The translations under genes were made by a program, and so were the position numbers. DNA of 64,000 bases from Curtobacterium sp. VKM Ac-1376. GTDB lineage: Bacteria > Actinomycetota > Actinomycetes > Actinomycetales > Microbacteriaceae. Within the stretch, counting starts at the first letter, position 1; the number at the start of each line of letters is the position of its first letter. Positions 33,007 through 42,779 of this stretch are shown here, piece by piece. The stretch covers positions 62,001 to 126,000 of the forward strand of contig NZ_JADKRV010000009.1 in assembly GCF_015351025.1 (NCBI RefSeq), written 5' to 3'. The notes beneath the pieces are model-generated. The model did no database searches. It was not told the origin of the DNA and worked only from the letters and a program-made list of their open reading frames with translations.

Positions 33007-34392
33007 CTACGCGCGGTCGGGCTGGTGCGCGCCGAGCTCCTCGGCCACCAGGAAGGCGAGCTCGAGGGACTGCATGTGGTTCAGTCGCGGGTCGCACAGC
33101 GACTCGTAGCGGGTGGCGAGGGTGGCCTCGTCGATGTGCTCCGAGCCGCCGAGGCACTCGGTGACGTCGTCACCGGTGAGCTCGACGTGCATGCCACCCG
33201 GGTACGTCCCCACCTGCCGGTGTGCCTCGAAGAACCCGAGGACCTCGTCCACGACGTCGTCGAACCGGCGGGTCTTGTAGCCGGTGGGCGTGGTGAGGCC
33301 GTTGCCGTGCATGGGGTCGGTGACCCACAGCGGGTTGGCGTCCATGCCCTTGATCGCCTCGAGCAGCTTCGGCAGCTCGTCACGGATCTTGCCCGCTCCC
33401 ATGCGCGTGATGAAGGTCAGGCGACCCGGCTCGCGGTTCGGGTCGAGCTTGTCGACCAGGGCCTTCATGTCGTCGACGCTCGTGGTCGGACCGAGCTTCA
33501 CGCCGATCGGGTTCCGCACCCGCGACAGGAAGTCGACGTGCGCGCCGTCGATGTCGCGCGTGCGCTCCCCGATCCAGATGAAGTGCCCTGAGGTGTCGTA
33601 CGCCATGCCGGAACGGGAGTCGATGCGGGTCATCGGGCGCTCGTAGTCCATGAGCAACCCCTCGTGCGAGGCGTAGAACTCGACGTGCTTGAGCGCCTCG
33701 AAGTCGGCGCCGCAGGCGTCCATGAAGCGGATCGCTCGGTCGATCTCCTTGGCGAGGTGCTCGTAGCGGGCGTTCGCCGGGTTCGAGGCGAAGCCCTTGT
33801 TCCAGGAGTGCACCTGGCGCAGGTCGGCGAAACCCCCCTGCGTGAACGCGCGCACCAGGTTCAGCGTCGAGGCGGCCGTGTGGTAGCCCTGCACCAGGCG
33901 GCGCGGGTCGGGCTGGCGGCTCTCAGGAGTGAAGTCGTAGCCGTTCACGATGTCGCCGCGGTAGGCGGGCAACGTCACGTCACCGCGGGTCTCGAAGTCG
34001 CTCGAGCGCGGCTTGGCGAACTGCCCCGCCATGCGCCCCATCTTGATGACGGGCATCGACGCGCCGTACGTCAGCACGACGGCCATCTGCAGGATCGTCT
34101 TCACCCGGTCACGGATGGAGTCGGCCGTGGCGCCGGCGAAGGTCTCGGCGCAGTCACCACCCTGCAGCAGGAAGGCCTTGCCCTGGGCGGCGGCGGCGAG
34201 CCGGTCCCGGAGGTTGTCGACCTCGCCCGCGAACACGAGCGGCGGGAGCGTGGCGATCTCGGCCGAGGCGGCCTCGGCCGCGTTCGCGTCGGGCCAGGTC
34301 GGCTGCTGCTTGATCGGGAGCGTCCGCCAGGAGTCGAGGCCCTCGATCACGTCCGGATCCTGCAGGGCGACGAAGTCGGTCGACTCGAACAA
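33007..34392 (-). CDS. aroG: Class II 3-deoxy-7-phosphoheptulonate synthase (DAHP synthase)
   Basis: First enzyme of the shikimate pathway, condensing PEP and erythrose 4-phosphate. Class II signatures are FLLQGGDCAETF, LTYGASMPVIKMGRMAGQFAKPR (read in two parts), YRGDIVNGY, WIGERTR, NPIGVKLGP and DPMHGNGLTT. The TTG at 34392 gives 461 aa, close to mycobacterial AroG, and has GAGG upstream. An in-frame ATG at 34458 would add 22 poorly conserved residues without a clear ribosome site. A PASTA kinase and Rv2175c-like gene nearby reproduce the mycobacterial neighbourhood. Confidence 0.96.
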   Translation of the reverse strand: MFESTDFVALQDPDVIEGLDSWRTLPIKQQPTWPDANAAEAASAEIATLPPLVFAGEVDNLRDRLAAAAQGKAFLLQGGDCAETFAGATADSIRDRVKTILQMAVVLTYGASMPVIKMGRMAGQFAKPRSSDFETRGDVTLPAYRGDIVNGYDFTPESRQPDPRRLVQGYHTAASTLNLVRAFTQGGFADLRQVHSWNKGFASNPANARYEHLAKEIDRAIRFMDACGADFEALKHVEFYASHEGLLMDYERPMTRIDSRSGMAYDTSGHFIWIGERTRDIDGAHVDFLSRVRNPIGVKLGPTTSVDDMKALVDKLDPNREPGRLTFITRMGAGKIRDELPKLLEAIKGMDANPLWVTDPMHGNGLTTPTGYKTRRFDDVVDEVLGFFEAHRQVGTYPGGMHVELTGDDVTECLGGSEHIDEATLATRYESLCDPRLNHMQSLELAFLVAEELGAHQPDRA

Positions 34393-34486
34393 GGGCGTTA
34401 CCTCGGTGTTCTGTGCGGGCGGCCCGTCAGGTGTGCCGCGAACCGGCACGACGGGCATCCCGGCGGGGTGCCGGGACCATCAGAGC

Positions 34487-35212
34487 CTAACGTGCGGGCG
34501 TCGACTTCCGTTCCCGCATGACGGCCACGCGTGCCGAGCTCGCCCGCTCCTTGACGCTGGTTGCGTAGACGTCGACGTACTCCTGGCGGCTCAGCCCGGC
34601 GAGTTCGTGCATGATCTCGTCGGTGACGCTGCGCAGGATGAAGCGGTCGGTCTCGAAGCCCTGGAACCGCGAGAAGTCGAGCGGCTTGCCGAACACCACG
34701 CCGACGCGCTTGATCTTCGGGAACCGCTGCCCGATCTGCTGGACCTCACGCGTGCCGACCATGGCGACGGGGACGACGAGCACCCGCCCCTCGAGGATCA
34801 TCCGCGCGATGCCGGTACGGCCGCGGTAGAGCTTGCCGTCGGGGCTGCGGGTGCCCTCGGGGTAGATGCCGAGTTGCTCGCCGCGGGCCAGGACCTGCAG
34901 GCCGGTGCGGAGCGAGGCCTCGGAGGCCTTGCCGCCGGAGCGGTCGATCGGCAGCTGACCGATGGCGTTGAAGAACGTCTTCGTCGCCCAGCCCTTCAGC
35001 CCCCGCCCGGTGAAGTAGTCGCTCTTCGCCAGGAACGACAGCCGCCGGTCGAGCACCGCCGGCAGGATCACGGAGTCGATGAAGGAGATGTGGTTCGACG
35101 CGAAGATGACCGGGCCCGTCGTCGGCACGTGCTCGCGCCCGACGACCCACGGCCGGAACAGGGTGAGGATGAGCGGGCCGAGCACGAAGTTCTTCAGCAG
35201 CCAGTAGGTCAT
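34487..35212 (-). CDS. PlsC-family 1-acylglycerol-3-phosphate acyltransferase
   Basis: Membrane-associated acyltransferase of phospholipid synthesis, 241 aa. The catalytic HX4D motif is in FASNHISFIDSVI at about residue 42. The glycerophosphate-binding motif is in GIYPEGTRSPDGKLYRGRTG. A hydrophobic stretch is seen near residues 8-22. The ATG at 35212 starts MTYWLLKNFVLGPLI. It lies 94 nt from the glucokinase gene and probably reads through toward aroG. The acyl donor and exact lysolipid are unknown. Confidence 0.9.
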   Translation of the reverse strand: MTYWLLKNFVLGPLILTLFRPWVVGREHVPTTGPVIFASNHISFIDSVILPAVLDRRLSFLAKSDYFTGRGLKGWATKTFFNAIGQLPIDRSGGKASEASLRTGLQVLARGEQLGIYPEGTRSPDGKLYRGRTGIARMILEGRVLVVPVAMVGTREVQQIGQRFPKIKRVGVVFGKPLDFSRFQGFETDRFILRSVTDEIMHELAGLSRQEYVDVYATSVKERASSARVAVMRERKSTPAR

Positions 35213-35306
35213 CGACGACTCCAGGTGGTGAGAAGGTCCAGGTGGTGGGTGGTCCGCGTGCGGTCTTGCCCGGCTGTGGGGCGCCCGGGTGTGGGGTGGC
35301 CCGACC

Positions 35307-36260
35307 CTACGCCGTGCGGGCGTGGATGCGGGCGAGGTCGGCGGCCCCGACGACACCGGCGTCGTTGACGAGCTCGGCGATCACGAAGTCCGGCTCCGGG
35401 TGGTACCCGCGGGCCGGCAGGTTGTTGAGGTACGCCTGCTTGATCGGGTCGAGCAGCCGGTCCCCCGCGCTGGCGACGCCGCCACCGAACACGAAGAGCT
35501 GCGGGTCGAGCACCGCGGACAGCGAGGCGCAGGCCTCGCCGAGGTGCCGACCGAGACGACGGAGGGCCGCCAGGGCACCCGGGTCGTCGGCCAGGATCAG
35601 ATCGCCGACGATCTTGCCGTCCAGCTGGCCGCCGTTCTCGGCGCGGGCATCGGCGAGTGCCGAACCGATGCCGCCGGCGTCGGCGACGTCGTTGGCCATG
35701 CGCTGCAGGGCGCGGCCGGAGCCGTACTGCTCGATGCAGCCGCGGGCGCCGCACCCGCACGGCAGGCCGTTCGGGACGATGCGCAGGTGACCGATCTCGC
35801 CACCGGTGCCGAAGCCCCCGCGGAACAGGCGGTCCTCGGTGACGATCGCACCGCCGACGCCCGTGCCGATGGTGAGCATGGTCATGTCCGACACCAGCCG
35901 GCCGGCTCCGAACCGGAACTCGGCCCAGCCGGCGGCGTTGGCGTCGTTGTCGACCGTGATGTGCAGGTCGCCGAGGCGCTGCTGCAGCTTCTGGCGCAGC
36001 GGCTCGTTCCGCCAGCGGATGTTCGGCGTGTAGTAGACGATCGACTGCGAGGCGTCGATGAACCCCGGCGCTGCGACCCCCACGGCGCCGACCTGGTGGA
36101 GCGAACTGAGTCGCTCGACCATCGAGACGACGTCGTCGAGCATGGCGTTCGGGTCCGCAGCGTTGGTGGCCACGCGGTCCTCGGCGACGATCTCGCCCAG
36201 TTCCGTCACGACCGCTCCCGCGATCTTGGTGCCCCCGATGTCGATTCCGATGGCGTGCAC
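35307..36260 (-). CDS. ROK-family glucokinase
   Basis: ATP-dependent glucose kinase of the ROK family, 317 aa. The N-terminal phosphate loop is GIDIGGTKIAGAVV. The sugar-binding DNDANAAGWAEF supplies the catalytic aspartate, EIGHLRI a zinc ligand, and CGCGARGCIEQYGSG the zinc motif. There is no N-terminal helix-turn-helix, so it is an enzyme and not a ROK repressor. The GTG start at 36260 faces the acyl-CoA ligase gene across 121 nt. Confidence 0.93.
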   Translation of the reverse strand: MHAIGIDIGGTKIAGAVVTELGEIVAEDRVATNAADPNAMLDDVVSMVERLSSLHQVGAVGVAAPGFIDASQSIVYYTPNIRWRNEPLRQKLQQRLGDLHITVDNDANAAGWAEFRFGAGRLVSDMTMLTIGTGVGGAIVTEDRLFRGGFGTGGEIGHLRIVPNGLPCGCGARGCIEQYGSGRALQRMANDVADAGGIGSALADARAENGGQLDGKIVGDLILADDPGALAALRRLGRHLGEACASLSAVLDPQLFVFGGGVASAGDRLLDPIKQAYLNNLPARGYHPEPDFVIAELVNDAGVVGAADLARIHARTA

Positions 36261-36381
36261 GAGGAACGAGCCTACCGGTTCGCCGCGAAGACGCGGAACG
36301 CCCGGTGACGCGTCCTATGCTGGCTGTGTCGCCTCGGTGTTGAGGCGCACTCGATTCGAACCGGCAGACAAGGGAGTCACC

Positions 36382-38319
36382 GTGAACGATCAGCGTCCTG
36401 CACGCAGCAGCGCCTCCACCGGCACGTCCACCGCTGGCAGCGCCGCCACCGGGACCACGCCGTCGGCCGGGAGGCACGCCACACCGCCGAGCAGTGGTCC
36501 GGTCGCCCCGGACCACGGTTCGGCAGCGCGGCTCCTCGGCGATCGCGCCCGCCTGACGCCGGACCGTCCGATCCTGGCCCAGCGCCACGGCGACACCTGG
36601 ACCACTTCCACGGCCGCGGAGACGCTCGCCCGGGTCCGCGGCATCGCGAAGGGCTTCGTCGCCGCCGGGCTCGAGCCGGGCGCGCACGTCGCGATCCTGT
36701 CCAGGACGCGCCTCGAGTGGACCCTGGTCGACTTCGCCGTGTGGACAGCCGGCCTGGTGTCCGTGCCCGTGTACGAGACGAGCTCCCCCGACCAGGTGCG
36801 CTGGATCCTCTCCGACTCCGAGACCGTCGCCATCGTGGTGGAGCAGGAGGAGCACGCGCGCCGGGTGGCCTCCATCGCGCCGGACCTGCCGTCGCTCGGG
36901 CAGCACTGGACAATCGACGGCGGCGGCCTCGACGACCTCGTCCGGCTCGGCGAGGACGTCACCGACGACGAACTGGACGCGCGGACCGCCACCGTGCACG
37001 GCCGCGACGACGCCACGATCATCTACACCTCGGGCACCACCGGCCGGCCGAAGGGTTGCGTGCTGCGGCACGACAACTTCACCGCCACCGTCGAGGGTGC
37101 GAGCGAGGCCATGCCCGAGGTCGTGGCCGACGGCGCCTCGACCCTGCTCTTCATCCCGCTGGCACACGTCTTCGCCCGGTTCATCGCGGCGATGTCCGTG
37201 TCCGCCGGGGTCCTCGTCGGCCACGAGCCGGACACGAAGGACCTGATGCGGGCGGTGTCGACCTTCAAGCCGACGTTCCTGCTCGCGGTCCCCCGGGTGT
37301 TCGAGAAGATCTACAACTCCGCCGAGCAGAAGGCCGACCTCGGCGGCAAGGGCCGGATCTTCCGCGCGGCGGCGGCGACCGCGGTCGCGCACTCCGAGGC
37401 ACTGGCCTCGGGCCGGGTCCCCCTGGTGCTCCGTCTGCGGTTCAAGCTGTTCGACCGGCTCGTGTACGCGAAGCTCCGCGACGCGCTCGGCGGCCGGGTC
37501 GAGTACGCCGTCAGCGGGTCCGCCCCGCTGTCCCCGCGGCTGTCGCACTTCTTCCGGTCGATCGGGGTGCTCATCCTCGAGGGCTACGGCCTGACCGAGA
37601 CGACGGCGCCCGCCACCGTGAACCGAGCGGCAGAGCTCCGCATCGGGTCGGTCGGCCGCGCGCTTCCGGGCGTCGAGGTGCGCGTCGCCGATGACGCCGA
37701 GATCCTCATCCGCGGCGTCGACGTCTTCGACCGCTACTGGCACAACGACGCAGCGACCGAGCAGGCCTTCACCGACGGCTGGTTCCGCACGGGCGACCTG
37801 GGTCGGCTCGACGCCGACGGGGTGCTCACGGTCACCGGACGCGCCAAGGAGCTCATCGTCACCGCGAGTGGCAAGAACGTCGCTCCGGCACCGCTCGAGG
37901 ACCGCATCCGCGAGCACCCGCTCATCGGGCAGGTCGTGGTGGTCGGCGAGGGCAAGCCCTTCGTCGCCGCGTTGGTGACGCTCGACCGCGAGATGCTGCC
38001 GGGCTGGTGCGAGACGCGTGGCATCACGCCGGCGCTGTCCGCGCACGAGGCCGCCTACGACGAGCGCGTACTGTCGGCCGTGCAGGAGGCGATCGACGCC
38101 GCCAACGGCCGCGTCTCACGCGCCGAGTCGGTCCGCTCGTTCACGATCCTCGACACCGAGCTGACCGAGGCCTCTGGGCACCTCACGCCGAAGCTGACGA
38201 TCAAGCGTGGTGTGATCCTCAAGGAGTTCGCGGCCGAGGTCGCCCACATCTACTCCGGGTCGAAGGTGCAGACGACCGCGACCCCCGTCATCGAGGGCCG
38301 GCACCGCAACCGCTCGTAG
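36382..38319 (+). CDS. Long-chain fatty acid--CoA ligase (AMP-forming)
   Basis: Adenylate-forming enzyme activating fatty acids to acyl-CoA, 645 aa. A disordered Ser/Thr/Ala/Pro-rich N-terminus of about 45 residues is followed by the AMP-binding domain with IIYTSGTTGRPKGCVL, LLFIPLAHVFARF, GYGLTETTAPATV and DGWFRTGDLGRLD. The C-terminal lid carries TASGKNVAPAPLEDRI. The GTG at 36382 has AGGGAG just upstream. Part of the N-terminal extension is encoded by a GGAGGC repeat near 36467. Chain-length preference is not visible. Confidence 0.93.
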   Translation: MNDQRPARSSASTGTSTAGSAATGTTPSAGRHATPPSSGPVAPDHGSAARLLGDRARLTPDRPILAQRHGDTWTTSTAAETLARVRGIAKGFVAAGLEPGAHVAILSRTRLEWTLVDFAVWTAGLVSVPVYETSSPDQVRWILSDSETVAIVVEQEEHARRVASIAPDLPSLGQHWTIDGGGLDDLVRLGEDVTDDELDARTATVHGRDDATIIYTSGTTGRPKGCVLRHDNFTATVEGASEAMPEVVADGASTLLFIPLAHVFARFIAAMSVSAGVLVGHEPDTKDLMRAVSTFKPTFLLAVPRVFEKIYNSAEQKADLGGKGRIFRAAAATAVAHSEALASGRVPLVLRLRFKLFDRLVYAKLRDALGGRVEYAVSGSAPLSPRLSHFFRSIGVLILEGYGLTETTAPATVNRAAELRIGSVGRALPGVEVRVADDAEILIRGVDVFDRYWHNDAATEQAFTDGWFRTGDLGRLDADGVLTVTGRAKELIVTASGKNVAPAPLEDRIREHPLIGQVVVVGEGKPFVAALVTLDREMLPGWCETRGITPALSAHEAAYDERVLSAVQEAIDAANGRVSRAESVRSFTILDTELTEASGHLTPKLTIKRGVILKEFAAEVAHIYSGSKVQTTATPVIEGRHRNRS

Positions 38320-38334
38320 CGGGCCCGCTCGCTC

Positions 38335-38392
38335 CGGGCGTACCGGGTCGTTTCGGGCGTACCGGGTCGGTTCCTCCGACCAGGTACGCCCG
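38335..38392. repeat. Inverted repeat with duplicated left arm after the acyl-CoA ligase gene
   Basis: The 16-mer CGGGCGTACCGGGTCG occurs at 38335-38350 and again at 38354-38369. A near-perfect inverted partner CCGACCAGGTACGCCCG lies at 38376-38392, giving a 17-nt arm pair with one mismatch. It begins 16 nt after the ligase stop. It resembles the other palindromes at gene ends but has a different arm sequence. Confidence 0.6.
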
Positions 38393-38424
38393 CCGCCAGG
38401 TACGTGCGGGGGCTGGACGCAACC

Positions 38425-38473
38425 GCCTGGAGGCCCGGATCACGCCCGTCGGACGTGATCCGGGCCTCCAGGC
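38425..38473. terminator. GGAGGC-family 20-bp hairpin
   Basis: Perfect inverted repeat with arms at 38425-38444 and 38454-38473 around a 9-nt loop; the arm includes CTGGAGGCCCGGATCACG. It sits between the plus-strand ligase and the short minus-strand reading frame at 38506. The same 18-mer occurs inside murF. Termination is inferred. Confidence 0.65.
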
Positions 38474-38505
38474 CGTTCAGCGGGCGCCGGGGGCGCCTGC
38501 GGGGG

Positions 38506-38637
38506 TCAGGCCTCCGGCGACTGCTCCGTCGCGGGGGCGTCGAGGACGGCGGTCGAACCGGTCGTGACGGTGGTCTCGGCTGGTCGGCGGTTGGTGCGGG
38601 TGCGGTGCGAGCTCAGCTCGTCGTTCTGACTGGTCAT
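38506..38637 (-). CDS. Small hypothetical protein (43 aa)
   Basis: Short reading frame starting at the ATG at 38637, MTSQNDELSSHRTRTNRRP, Ser/Thr-rich, with a C-terminus VLDAPATEQSPEA. No family was recognised. Its stop lies 33 nt before the 38425 hairpin, which would serve as terminator for it, and the 166 nt upstream have somewhat lower GC that could hold a promoter. The ribosome site is weak. It could be a real small protein or spurious. Confidence 0.4.
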   Translation of the reverse strand: MTSQNDELSSHRTRTNRRPAETTVTTGSTAVLDAPATEQSPEA

Positions 38638-38803
38638 GCGGGAGTCCTGGGGGGATGTGATGGGGTGTCGGTGGGAGGCCGACAGCAGCACGGTACCCCC
38701 TCGTCAGGACAAAGCGACAATCCCACGAAGGGGTGTCACGCGGAGTTCACCGAACGCGAACGACGTTGACCGCGAGCAGGGTCTCGTGGCCTCGGCGCGG
38801 GCG

Positions 38804-39307
38804 TCAGTGGAACCAGTCCTGCGCTCGGATGTCGCGCAGCGCCTGTCGACGGATCTCGGGGTCGAGCGTCATCACGTAGACGGTGCCGTCGAGGTGGTCG
38901 CACTCGTGCTGCAGCGCCTCGGCCATCAGCCCGGTGCCCTCGAGCACGACCTCGTGTCCGTCGACGTCCACGCCGCGGACCTTGGCGTGCGGGTACCGCC
39001 GCGTCGGGTAGCCGAGCCCCGGCACCGACAGGCAGCCTTCATCCATGAGCTCGGGTTCCCCGGCGACCTCGACGATCTCGGGGTTGAGGACGTACCCGAC
39101 CTCGCCGTCGACGTTGTAGGAGAACGCACGGAGTCCGACGCCGATCTGGGGAGCTGCCACACCGGCGCGGCCGGGCTCTCGCACGGTGTCGACGAGGTCC
39201 TGCACGAGGTCGCGGACGCCGGGGCTCCCGAGCAGTTCGGGGCGGATCGGGTCGGCCGGAGAACGGAGGACGGGGTCGCCGAACAGGCGGATGGGACGAA
39301 CGGTCAA
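38804..39307 (-). CDS. def: Peptide deformylase
   Basis: Metalloenzyme that removes the N-terminal formyl group from new proteins, 167 aa. All three family motifs are present: GVAAPQIGV (motif 1), EGCLSVPG (motif 2, metal cysteine) and QHECDHLDG (motif 3, metal histidines and catalytic glutamate). The start is TTG at 39307, 1 nt after the pyc stop, so translation is probably coupled. No better upstream or downstream ATG is visible. Confidence 0.95.
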   Translation of the reverse strand: MTVRPIRLFGDPVLRSPADPIRPELLGSPGVRDLVQDLVDTVREPGRAGVAAPQIGVGLRAFSYNVDGEVGYVLNPEIVEVAGEPELMDEGCLSVPGLGYPTRRYPHAKVRGVDVDGHEVVLEGTGLMAEALQHECDHLDGTVYVMTLDPEIRRQALRDIRAQDWFH

Positions 39308-39308
39308 T

Positions 39309-42300
39309 TTACTGCAGCACCACCAAGAGGTCGCCGGCGTCCACCTGCTGGGTCACCGGGATCGCGAGTCGGCCGACGGTGCCCGCTACGGGCGCCGTGA
39401 TGGCCGCTTCCATCTTCATCGCCTCGATGCTCGCCAGGGGCGCACCGGCCTCGACGACGTCACCGACGGCGACCTTGAGCGTCACCACGCCGGAGAACGG
39501 CGCGGCCACGTGCTTGGGGTCGGACTTGACAGCCTTCTCGGCCGCCTTCGTCTCGACCTCGACCGAACGGTCACGGACGGCGACGGGGCGGAGTTGCCCG
39601 TTCATCGTCGCCATGACCGTGCGGACACCCTTGGCGTCCACCTCGCCGATGGCCTCGAGCCCGACGAACAGGTCGACGCCCTTGCCGAGTGGCACGCTGT
39701 GCTCCTGTCCGGGACGCAGCCCGTACAGGTAGTCGACGGTCGGCACGACGGACAGGTCGCCGTACTGCTCCCGCACACGCTGGAACTGCTGCGTGGGCTG
39801 CGGGAAGAGCAGCCGGTTGAGGGCCTGCTGCCGCTCGGGGCCGGGCGCCTCGAGGCGCGCGCGTTCGTCCTCGGGCACCGGGGCGATCTCGAGTCGGACG
39901 TCGCGGCCGGCCAGGACCTTCGACCGGAAGGGCTCGGGCCAGCCGCCGGGCAGGTCGCCCAGCTCGCCGGCCATGAAGCCGACGACGGAGTCCGGGATGT
40001 CGTACTTGTCCGGGTTCTGCTCGAAGTCGACCGGGTCGGCGCCGACCGCGGCGAGCTGCAGGGCGAGGTCACCGACGACCTTCGACGACGGCGTGACCTT
40101 GGTCGGTCGCCCGAGGATCCGGTTCGCCTCGGCGTACCAGTCCTCGACCTGCTCGAACCGGTCGCCGAGTCCGAGCGCGATCGCCTGCTGGCGGAGGTTC
40201 GACAGCTGCCCGCCGGGGATCTCGTGCTTGTAGACACGGCCGGTCGGACCGGCGAGCCCGGACTCGAAGGGGGCGTACGCGCGACGGACCGATTCCCAGT
40301 AGGGCTCGAGATCACCGACGGCGTCGAGGGACAGGCCGGTGTCGCGCTCGGTGTGGGCCAGTGCGGCGACGAGGGCGGACATGCTCGGCTGGCTGGTCGT
40401 GCCGGCCATCGGCGCGGCCGCCACGTCGACCGCGTCGGCCCCGGCACGGGACGCGGCGAGGAGGGTCGCGAGCTGTCCGCCCGCGGTGTCGTGGGTGTGG
40501 ACGTGCACGGGCTGGTCGAACCGCTCGCGCAGGGCGGTGACCAGCTTCTCGGCGGCACCGGCGCGGAGCAGGCCGGCCATGTCCTTGATGCCGATGACGT
40601 GCGCGCCGGCCTCGACCATCTGTTCCGCCAGGCGGAGGTAGTAGTCGAGCGTGTACAGGTCCTCTGCCGGATCGAGCAGGTCGGCGGTGTAGCAGAGCGC
40701 TGCTTCCGCGACGGCCGTGCCGGTCGCGAGCACGGCCTCCAGGGCTGGGCGCAACTGGCTGACGTCGTTCAGCGCGTCGAACACGCGGAAGACGTCGACG
40801 CCCGTGGCGGCGGCCTCGGCGACGAACGCATCGGTGACCTCGGTCGGGTACGGGGTGTAACCGACCGTGTTGCGACCGCGCAGCAGCATCTGGATCGGGA
40901 TGTTCGGCATCGCCGCACGGAGCGCCGTCAGGCGCTCCCACGGGTCCTCGCCGAGGAACCGGAGCGCGACGTCGTAGGTGGCGCCGCCCCAGGCCTCGAC
41001 GCTGAGCAGCTGCGGCGTGAGCCGGGAGACGTACGGGGCGACCGCGACGAGGTCCTTCGTACGGACGCGCGTGGCGAGGAGCGACTGGTGGGCGTCGCGC
41101 ATGGTCGTCTCGGTGACGGCCAGGGCGGTCTGGGCGCGCAGGGACCTCGCCCACTCGGCCGGACCGACCGCGAGCAGGCGGTCACGCTGCCCCTCCGGCA
41201 CCGGCTTCGTCAGGTCGAGGGCCGGCAGTTTGGCGCTCGGGTCGGTGACCAGCGGGGACCGCTCGCCGTTCGGCTTGTTCACCGTGACGTCGGCCAGCCA
41301 GTTGAGCACCTTCGTGCCGCGGTCCTTCGACACGTGGCCGCCGAACAGCTGCGGTCGCTCCTCGATGAACGTCGTCGAGATGTCGCCGCGGGCGAAGTCC
41401 GGGTCCTCGAGGACCGCCTGCAGGAACGGGATGTTCGTGCTCACGCCGCGGATGCGGAACTCGGCGAGGGCACGCTTGGCGCGGGACACCGCCGCCGGGA
41501 AGTCACGGCCGCGGCACGTCATCTTCGCGAGCATGGAGTCGAAGTGCGGGCTGATCTGCGTACCGGTGGCGACCGTGCCGCCGTCGAGACGAACGCCCGC
41601 GCCACCGGGGCTGCGGTAGGTGCTGATGCGGCCGGTGTCCGGGCGGAACCCCTGGGTCGGGTCCTCGGTCGTGATCCGGGTCTGCAGGGCCGCGCCGTGC
41701 ACGTGGACGGTGTCCTGCGACAGCCCGAGCTCGGCCAGGGTCTCACCCGCCGCGATGCGCATCTGCGACTGCACCAGGTCGACGTCGGTCACCTCCTCGG
41801 TGACCGTGTGCTCGACCTGGATGCGCGGGTTCATCTCGATGAAGACGTGCTGTCCGCTCTTCTCACCCTCCGTGTCGAGGAGGAACTCGACGGTGCCGGC
41901 GTTGACGTAGCCGATCGATCGGGCGAAGGCGACGGCGTCGCGGTGCAGTGCCTGCGCGACCGCCGGGTCCAGGTTCGGCGCGGGGGCGATCTCGACGACC
42001 TTCTGGTTGCGCCGCTGCACGGAGCAGTCCCGCTCGAACAGGTGGATCGTGCCGGCGTCGGTGCCGGAAGCGTCGGCGAGGATCTGGACCTCGATGTGCC
42101 GCGGCCGGATCACGGCCTGCTCGAGGAACATCGTCGGGTCACCGAACGCGCTGTCGGCCTCGCGCATCGCCGCTTCGAGGGCGGCGCGCAGCTCGGGCTT
42201 CGTCTCGACCCGGCGCATCCCGCGCCCGCCGCCGCCGGCAACGGCCTTGGCGAACACCGGGAACCCGACCCCGTCAGCGCCGGCGATGAGTTCGTCGATG

Positions 42301-42719
42301 TCGCGGCTCGCCGGGGTGCTGGCGAGGACCGGGACGCCGGCCGCGACCGCGTGCTCCTTCGCGGTGACCTTGTTCCCGGCCATCTCGAGCACGTGCTCAC
42401 CGGGCCCGACGAAGGTGATCCCTGCCGCGGCGGCCGCGGCAGCGAGCTCCGGGTTCTCCGACAGGAAGCCGTACCCCGGGTAGATCGCGTCGGCACCGGA
42501 TTCGCGCGCCACGCGGATGATCTCGGAGACATCGAGGTACGCCCGGACCGGGTGCCCCCGCTCGCCGATCAGGTAGGCCTCGTCGGCCTTGAGACGGTGC
42601 AGGGAGTTGCGGTCCTCGTACGGGTAGACGGCGACGGTGCGCGCCCCCAGTTCGTACGCTGCACGGAACGCTCGGATGGCGATCTCACCACGGTTCGCCA
42701 CGAGGATCTTGCTGAACAC
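39309..42719 (-). CDS. pyc: Pyruvate carboxylase
   Basis: Biotin enzyme carboxylating pyruvate to oxaloacetate, 1136 aa. Biotin carboxylase covers about residues 1-450 ([50 protein letters not shown] in parts). The carboxyltransferase domain at about 530-830 has [16 protein letters not shown] and [11 protein letters not shown]. The carboxylase-specific middle domain follows. The C-terminal biotinyl domain has the lysine in [10 protein letters not shown]. The GTG start is 60 nt from the divergent ParA gene. It feeds the TCA cycle; def follows immediately. Confidence 0.97.
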   Translation of the reverse strand: MFSKILVANRGEIAIRAFRAAYELGARTVAVYPYEDRNSLHRLKADEAYLIGERGHPVRAYLDVSEIIRVARESGADAIYPGYGFLSENPELAAAAAAAGITFVGPGEHVLEMAGNKVTAKEHAVAAGVPVLASTPASRDIDELIAGADGVGFPVFAKAVAGGGGRGMRRVETKPELRAALEAAMREADSAFGDPTMFLEQAVIRPRHIEVQILADASGTDAGTIHLFERDCSVQRRNQKVVEIAPAPNLDPAVAQALHRDAVAFARSIGYVNAGTVEFLLDTEGEKSGQHVFIEMNPRIQVEHTVTEEVTDVDLVQSQMRIAAGETLAELGLSQDTVHVHGAALQTRITTEDPTQGFRPDTGRISTYRSPGGAGVRLDGGTVATGTQISPHFDSMLAKMTCRGRDFPAAVSRAKRALAEFRIRGVSTNIPFLQAVLEDPDFARGDISTTFIEERPQLFGGHVSKDRGTKVLNWLADVTVNKPNGERSPLVTDPSAKLPALDLTKPVPEGQRDRLLAVGPAEWARSLRAQTALAVTETTMRDAHQSLLATRVRTKDLVAVAPYVSRLTPQLLSVEAWGGATYDVALRFLGEDPWERLTALRAAMPNIPIQMLLRGRNTVGYTPYPTEVTDAFVAEAAATGVDVFRVFDALNDVSQLRPALEAVLATGTAVAEAALCYTADLLDPAEDLYTLDYYLRLAEQMVEAGAHVIGIKDMAGLLRAGAAEKLVTALRERFDQPVHVHTHDTAGGQLATLLAASRAGADAVDVAAAPMAGTTSQPSMSALVAALAHTERDTGLSLDAVGDLEPYWESVRRAYAPFESGLAGPTGRVYKHEIPGGQLSNLRQQAIALGLGDRFEQVEDWYAEANRILGRPTKVTPSSKVVGDLALQLAAVGADPVDFEQNPDKYDIPDSVVGFMAGELGDLPGGWPEPFRSKVLAGRDVRLEIAPVPEDERARLEAPGPERQQALNRLLFPQPTQQFQRVREQYGDLSVVPTVDYLYGLRPGQEHSVPLGKGVDLFVGLEAIGEVDAKGVRTVMATMNGQLRPVAVRDRSVEVETKAAEKAVKSDPKHVAAPFSGVVTLKVAVGDVVEAGAPLASIEAMKMEAAITAPVAGTVGRLAIPVTQQVDAGDLLVVLQ

Positions 42720-42779
42720 GTCGTCCCTTTCAGCCCGGGTTGAGGTGACACAACCCTAGTGGCGGTAACGTTGCTCAAC

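Noticed and set aside
35209..38046. Very long open frame on the minus strand antisense to the acyl-CoA ligase
   Set aside because: It is an Arg/Gly/Asp-rich shadow frame of the ligase and glucokinase genes, without recognisable domains, and typical of high-GC DNA.
39186..42743. 1185-codon open frame on the plus strand opposite pyc
   Set aside because: The opposite strand encodes complete pyruvate carboxylase; the plus frame is a compositional shadow with His/Arg/Asp/Gly bias and no motifs.
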